From Erythrobacter sp. (GTDB lineage: Bacteria; Pseudomonadota; Alphaproteobacteria; Sphingomonadales; Sphingomonadaceae), in contig JANQTR010000251.1 of assembly GCA_030731635.1 (NCBI GenBank), forward strand, positions 1 to 9,478: 9,478 bases of DNA. The letters are read 5' to 3'. How positions within the stretch are numbered: the stretch's first letter is position 1; each line of letters starts with the position of its first letter. Shown here piece by piece: positions 5,876-9,478 of this stretch. The notes under the pieces were generated by a model that was not told the origin of the DNA, made no database searches, and saw only the letters and a list, made by a program, of their open reading frames with translations. Position numbers and translations under genes: made by a program.

Positions 5876-6578
5876 ACAGCGGGAACCGCGCAATCTGGCC
5901 CCGGGCGGGCATCAGCGCCTCAATCTTGCGGGCCGGTTGCAGTGCGGCGAGAATTTCCGGTGCGCCGGCGTCCATCCCGCCGGTCAGCGTGCCGAAGGCG
6001 GGGAGGATCATGCGTTCGGCTCCCCCATCACCTCCCGCGCCGCCGCGCGCCAGCACTGCGCAGGGCCGCGCAATGTGGCGGCTGCGGACATTCACCCGCA
6101 GCTTGGGGTGATAATGGCCCGATAATTCCGCAGCGGTCTCTCCGGCGCGGGCTTCGTGGCGCAGGGTGATCCCGCGCAATTCCAGTTCAGGGACAATCGT
6201 GCCGCCGAAACCTCTGGGCAATTGTTCATCATGATTGCCGGTGATCCACACCCAATCAACCACGCGGGTCAACGCCTCCAGCATCCCTGTGCAATGCGCA
6301 TCCAGCCGCAATGCGCCTGCATCATCGTGGAAATTGTCCCCCAGCGTGATCACCCGCCGCGCGCCGGTTATCCGGACCGCGTCAGCCAGCCGTTCCAGCG
6401 TGTCGCGGCTGTCATAGGGGGGCAACATCTGGCCAGCTTGCGCATACCAGCTGGCCTTTTCCAGATGCAGGTCAGCCACCAGCAGCGCGCGTTCCTGCGG
6501 CCAGTACAGCGCACGGGCTGGACTGAGCAGCATTTCATGCCCGGCAAAACCGAACGGGGCGAACATAGCGGGAACCAT
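5859..6578 (-). CDS. pdeM: Ligase-associated metallophosphoesterase PdeM
   Basis: The predicted protein has 239 aa and belongs to the calcineurin-like metallophosphoesterases. The metal-binding motifs appear in order: ADLHLEK (35-41), LGDNFHD (79-85), TGNHDE (113-118) and SGHYHPK (153-159). The ending PAFGTLTGG (193-201) is typical of the 'ligase-associated DNA damage response endonuclease PdeM' family, normally encoded with an Lhr-type helicase, an ATP-dependent DNA ligase and an MBL-fold exonuclease. None of these partners is in this window: the gene is convergent with the MarR-like regulator on one side and divergent from hemF on the other. The ATG at 6578 has AGGA 7 nt upstream; an ATG at 6566 is an alternative start. 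No signal peptide is seen. Family call is strong; in vivo substrate is inferred from the family name. Confidence 0.88.
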   Translation of the reverse strand: MVPAMFAPFGFAGHEMLLSPARALYWPQERALLVADLHLEKASWYAQAGQMLPPYDSRDTLERLADAVRITGARRVITLGDNFHDDAGALRLDAHCTGMLEALTRVVDWVWITGNHDEQLPRGFGGTIVPELELRGITLRHEARAGETAAELSGHYHPKLRVNVRSRHIARPCAVLARGGAGGDGGAERMILPAFGTLTGGMDAGAPEILAALQPARKIEALMPARGQIARFPLWKAAA

Positions 6579-6621
6579 GGACGGTCCTATGCGCGCTTTC
6601 GTTTTTCGCGCAACCCAAAAA

Positions 6622-6713
6622 CCGTTCAGCCTAAGCTTGTCGAAGCCTTGCTTTTTCTTCTATCGCTGCGGCATCAAGGAAATGCAGCCCTTCGACATGC
6701 TGAGGGTGAACGG
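6622..6713. repeat. REPIN-like pair of inverted REP units
   Basis: The left arm (6622-6645, CCGTTCAGCCTAAGCTTGTC plus GAAG) and the right arm (6690-6713) are reverse complements at 21 of 24 positions, with a 44-nt unrelated spacer. The core resembles the TTCAGCCTGAGCTTGTCGAAG-type repeat that I remember as dispersed in sphingomonad genomes. It fills most of the 151-nt gap between the divergent pdeM and hemF starts. The hemF frame is open through it, so annotation from the first ATG would translate the repeat into a false N-terminus. The right arm ends 16 nt before the hemF ATG and adjoins its purine-rich ribosome site. Confidence 0.7.
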
Positions 6714-6729
6714 GAGGGTTCGGGAATTT

Positions 6730-7584
6730 ATGGATTGGTCTGACAAGACGGCGCAGGCGCGGGTGTGGTTTGAAAGCCTGCGTGACCAGATTTGCGCAGA
6801 ATTCGAGAGCATCGAGCGCGAGGCAGGATCGGACGCCGCCTTTCAATACACCCCCTGGAACCGCGAAGAAGATGGCAATCCCGATCCCGGCGGCGGGGTG
6901 CAGGGGTTGATGAAGGGCAAGGTGTTCGAAAAGGTTGGCGTCAATGTCTCGACCGTGCGCGGCAGCTTTGCCAAGGAATTTGCAGGCAGCATCAACGGCG
7001 CGAGCGCGGAAGACCCCGGCTTTGTTGCGACCGGCATCAGTCTGGTGGCGCATATGGCCAATCCGCATGTGCCGGCCGTCCACATGAACACCCGCTTCCT
7101 GACGACGACCAAGGCGTGGTTCGGCGGCGGCGCGGATTTGAACCCGCCGATCCCTTACGAAGAAGACACGGCCGAATTCCACACTGCGATGCAGGCCGCC
7201 TGCGATCCGCATGGGTCCAATTATTACGAACGTTACAAGAAATGGTCGGATGAATATTTCTACATCCCCCACCGGCAGGTGCATCGCGGGGTCGGGGGGA
7301 TTTTCTGCGACCATCTCGAATGCGCAGATGACGCGGCATGGGGCCGCAACTTCGAATTTATCAAGGATATCGGCAAGCAGTTCCTCGAGGTCTATCCCGC
7401 GATCGTGCGCAAGCGCATGAACAGCGAATTCTCACCCGAGGACGAGGCGCAGATGTTCGAATACCGGGGCCGTTATGCCGAATTCAATCTGGTCTATGAC
7501 CGCGGCACGATCTTCGGCCTGAAGACCGGCGGCAATATCGATGCGATCTTGATGAGCCTGCCGCCCAGAGCGACTTGGTCTTAG
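6730..7584 (+). CDS. hemF: Coproporphyrinogen III oxidase, oxygen-dependent
   Basis: The enzyme uses O2 to decarboxylate two propionates of coproporphyrinogen III, giving protoporphyrinogen IX in heme (and possibly bacteriochlorophyll) synthesis; it is cytosolic. The product has 284 aa from ATG 6730. The frame is open to 6577, but that extension translates the REP pair and part of the pdeM start region. Family motifs: VHMNTRF (117-123), WFGGGADLNP (130-139), PHRQVHRGVGGIFCDHLE (180-197), and RGRYAEFNLVYDRGTIFGLK (246-265) followed by TGGNIDAILMSLPP. The protein ends RATWS, about 15-20 residues shorter than E. coli HemF at the C-terminus. This looks natural rather than a frameshift, as no further HemF-like sequence is seen beyond the stop. 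A GGGAGG lies 12 nt before the ATG, rather distant. Confidence 0.95.
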   Translation: MDWSDKTAQARVWFESLRDQICAEFESIEREAGSDAAFQYTPWNREEDGNPDPGGGVQGLMKGKVFEKVGVNVSTVRGSFAKEFAGSINGASAEDPGFVATGISLVAHMANPHVPAVHMNTRFLTTTKAWFGGGADLNPPIPYEEDTAEFHTAMQAACDPHGSNYYERYKKWSDEYFYIPHRQVHRGVGGIFCDHLECADDAAWGRNFEFIKDIGKQFLEVYPAIVRKRMNSEFSPEDEAQMFEYRGRYAEFNLVYDRGTIFGLKTGGNIDAILMSLPPRATWS

Positions 7585-7602
7585 GGCGACACTTGGGTCT
7601 GA

Positions 7603-7649
7603 GCGGGGTGGGCAAGGCGTTCTTGGCGCTTGCCCCCGCACCGCCCCGC
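7603..7649 (+). other. GC-rich hairpin between hemF and the RSH gene
   Basis: GCGGGG (7603-7608) pairs with CCCCGC (7644-7649), and inside it GGGCAAG (7610-7616) pairs with CTTGCCC (7629-7635). No T run follows, so it is not a standard intrinsic terminator. It could weaken read-through from hemF, or shape the 5' region of the next gene. It ends 19 nt before the RSH start codon. Confidence 0.35.
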
Positions 7650-7668
7650 GCCCATATTCACCCTTAAC

Positions 7669-9478
7669 ATGCTGCGCCAATACGAACTCGTCGAGAAGGT
7701 CCTCGAATACGACCCTGCCGCTGACGAGGCGATGCTGAACCGCGCCTATGTCTATACCGTGCAGAAACACGGCACCCAGAAGCGCGCCAGCGGCGATCCC
7801 TATTTCAGCCACCCGGTCGAAGTCGCCGGGTTGATGACCGACCTGAAGCTGGACGTGGCGACCATCATCACCGCGCTGCTGCATGATACGGTTGAAGATA
7901 CGCTTGCCACGATCGACGATATTGAGCTGCATTTCGGCCCAGAGGTCGCGCGGCTGGTGGACGGGGTCACCAAGCTTTCCAAGATCGAGGCAATGCCCGA
8001 GAATGAACGAGCAGCAGAAAACCTGCGCAAGTTCCTGCTCGCCATGTCCGAAGATATCCGCGTGCTGCTGGTCAAGCTGGCCGACCGGCTGCACAATATG
8101 CGCACGCTGCATTTCATCAAAAACCCCGAAAAACGCCAGCGCATCGCGCGTGAAACGATGGATATCTACGCGCCCCTCGCGGAGCGGGTCGGCATGTATG
8201 AATATATGCACGAAATGCAGGCGCTGGCCTTCCGCGAATTGGAGCCTGAAGCCCACGCCACCATCGCCGGGCGGCTCGAACAGCTGCGTTCGCAGGATGG
8301 CGGGCAGGTCGATGCGATTGCGCTGAAGGTCAAGCAGCGCCTGGCCGAAGCGGGCCTCAAGGTGGAGGTCTATGGCCGCGAAAAGCATCCCTTTTCGATC
8401 TGGCACAAGATGGCGGAACGCCACGTCAACTTTGAACAGGTCACCGACATCATGGCGTTCCGCGTCCTCACCGAAAACGATGAGGACTGCTACCGGGCCC
8501 TGGGCATCCTCCATACCACCTGGCAGTTCCTGCCCGGCCGGTTCAAGGACTATATCTCGACGCCGAAATCGAACGGTTACCGGTCCCTGCACACATCATT
8601 GATGTACGAAAACTCGATGCGGGTCGAAGTGCAGATCCGCACCCGCGAAATGCACCGGCTCAACGAATTCGGGCTGGCGGCGCACTGGGCTTACAAACAG
8701 GAAGGCAAGGCCGATGGGCAGGTCGGCTGGCTGCGCGATCTGATCGAGATCGTCGAACAAAGCCACGATGCCGAAGAACTGCTCGAACACACGCGGATGG
8801 CGATTTATCAGGATCGCATCTTTGCCTTTACCCCCAAAGGCGCGCTGTTTCAGCTGCCCAAAGGGGCAACCGCGGTGGATTTCGCCTTTGCGGTGCACAC
8901 CAATCTGGGGCTTACGACGGCCGGGGCGAAGATCAACGGGCGGCACATGCCGCTGCGCACCCCGCTGGGCAATGGCGATGTGGTCGAGATCATCAAGAAC
9001 CCGCATGCCACGCCTCAGCTGTCATGGCTGAGCTTTGTCGTGACCGGCAAGGCGCGCGCCGCAATCCGCCGATCAGTGCGGATGAAGGAACGCGACGAGG
9101 TTGCCGCGATCGGTTCCAAACTGTTCGACGAAATCGCCGCCCGCGTGCCTGCCCGGATCGGCAAGAAAGCAATCCGCGCGGCGATCGAACGGCTCGGCAT
9201 GGATGAGCCTGATGACCTGATGTACGCGATCGGCGCGGCCAAGCTGACCGACCGTGAGGTGATGGAAGCGCTCGTCCCCGGTTGCACCGCCGATTTCAAG
9301 GAAGACGACCATTGGTCGAAGCGCGAACGCGCGATCTCGATCCGGGGCCTGACGCCGGGAGTCGCGTTCGAACTCGCCACCTGCTGCCACCCGGTGCCGG
9401 GCGACCGTATTGTCGGCATCCGTCGCAAGGGCGAAACCGTGCTGGTCCACGCGATTGATTGCCTGATGCTGGCGAGCG
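7669..9478 (+). CDS. rsh: Bifunctional (p)ppGpp synthetase/hydrolase of the RSH family, C-terminus beyond the window
   Basis: The first 603 codons are present; the frame is open at the right edge. The enzyme makes and degrades (p)ppGpp, the stringent-response alarmone. The HD hydrolase domain (about 20-200) shows FSHPVEVA (46-53) and the intact HDTVED (72-77). The synthetase domain (about 230-345) shows YGREKHPFSIWHKM (235-248), VTDIMAFRVL (258-267), RFKDYISTPKSNGYRSLHTS (291-310) and VEVQIRTREMH (319-329). The RFKD form (RXKD) is that of bifunctional Rel/SpoT enzymes, not of synthetase-only RelA. A TGS domain (IFAFTPKG to VVEI, 384-441) and the Cys/His segment CCHPVPGDRIVGI (572-584) follow. 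The ACT domain is expected beyond the edge. Alphaproteobacteria usually have this single long RSH. The ATG at 7669 has no Shine-Dalgarno. Confidence 0.95.
   Translation, partial: MLRQYELVEKVLEYDPAADEAMLNRAYVYTVQKHGTQKRASGDPYFSHPVEVAGLMTDLKLDVATIITALLHDTVEDTLATIDDIELHFGPEVARLVDGVTKLSKIEAMPENERAAENLRKFLLAMSEDIRVLLVKLADRLHNMRTLHFIKNPEKRQRIARETMDIYAPLAERVGMYEYMHEMQALAFRELEPEAHATIAGRLEQLRSQDGGQVDAIALKVKQRLAEAGLKVEVYGREKHPFSIWHKMAERHVNFEQVTDIMAFRVLTENDEDCYRALGILHTTWQFLPGRFKDYISTPKSNGYRSLHTSLMYENSMRVEVQIRTREMHRLNEFGLAAHWAYKQEGKADGQVGWLRDLIEIVEQSHDAEELLEHTRMAIYQDRIFAFTPKGALFQLPKGATAVDFAFAVHTNLGLTTAGAKINGRHMPLRTPLGNGDVVEIIKNPHATPQLSWLSFVVTGKARAAIRRSVRMKERDEVAAIGSKLFDEIAARVPARIGKKAIRAAIERLGMDEPDDLMYAIGAAKLTDREVMEALVPGCTADFKEDDHWSKRERAISIRGLTPGVAFELATCCHPVPGDRIVGIRRKGETVLVHAIDCLMLAS

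Noticed and set aside
6577..6729. N-terminal extension of HemF
   Set aside because: The 51 extra residues are translated from the REP pair and the region overlapping the pdeM start codon; HemF homology begins at the later ATG.
6631..7314. Minus-strand ORF of 227 codons antisense to hemF
   Set aside because: The plus strand shows the full set of HemF motifs; the antisense frame has no domain and begins within them.
7432..8592. Long minus-strand ORF (386 codons) antisense to hemF and the RSH gene
   Set aside because: It is a shadow ORF of GC-rich codons; the plus strand encodes complete RSH motifs throughout, and the antisense product is rich in His/Gln/Arg with no recognisable domain.

Overview
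The window looks like chromosomal DNA of an alphaproteobacterium of the order Sphingomonadales, probably an Erythrobacter/Porphyrobacter-type organism. The reasons are the GC-rich codon usage with many GCG/CGC/GGC codons, the close fit of the RSH, IF-3, HemF and winged-helix proteins to what I remember of that group, and a REP-type inverted pair (TTCAGCCTNAGCTTGTCGAAG-like) that is common in sphingomonad intergenic regions. The assignment is by recognition only; no search was run.

Left part, minus strand (1-4746). The 5' end of an SLC13-type carboxylate/sodium symporter gene runs off the left edge. Three tandem, co-directional paralogs of the DUF547 family follow (in transcription order 3916-2765, 2666-1554, 1447-248), each with an N-terminal signal peptide. 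Upstream of them, also on the minus strand, infC (IF-3) ends in a clear rho-independent terminator that separates it from the DUF547 array. infC probably starts at a rare ATA codon with a well-placed Shine-Dalgarno sequence, not at the first ATG.

Middle (4747-5875). A structured divergent region contains a TTAGC-N5-GCTAA palindrome, an 18-codon mini-ORF (stop included) and an 8-bp-stem hairpin. It is followed by a plus-strand gene for a MarR-like winged-helix regulator with a long N-terminal extension. This gene converges, with 10 nt between stops, on pdeM (minus), a metallophosphoesterase associated with DNA-ligase/helicase repair clusters but found here without those partners.

Right part (6577-9478). 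pdeM is divergent from hemF (oxygen-dependent coproporphyrinogen III oxidase); a REPIN-like pair of inverted repeats fills the gap. Downstream lies a bifunctional RSH-family (p)ppGpp synthetase/hydrolase gene, open at the right edge.

Most of the window is housekeeping. The part most worth study is the DUF547 triplet. All three proteins share the same divergent form of the family motif, without the Cys residues I remember from typical DUF547 proteins. Two of the three genes share a positionally identical upstream footprint, including a TTATC-N7-GATAA dyad, although the surrounding leader has diverged. No RNA genes, CRISPR arrays, insertion sequences or phage genes were seen.
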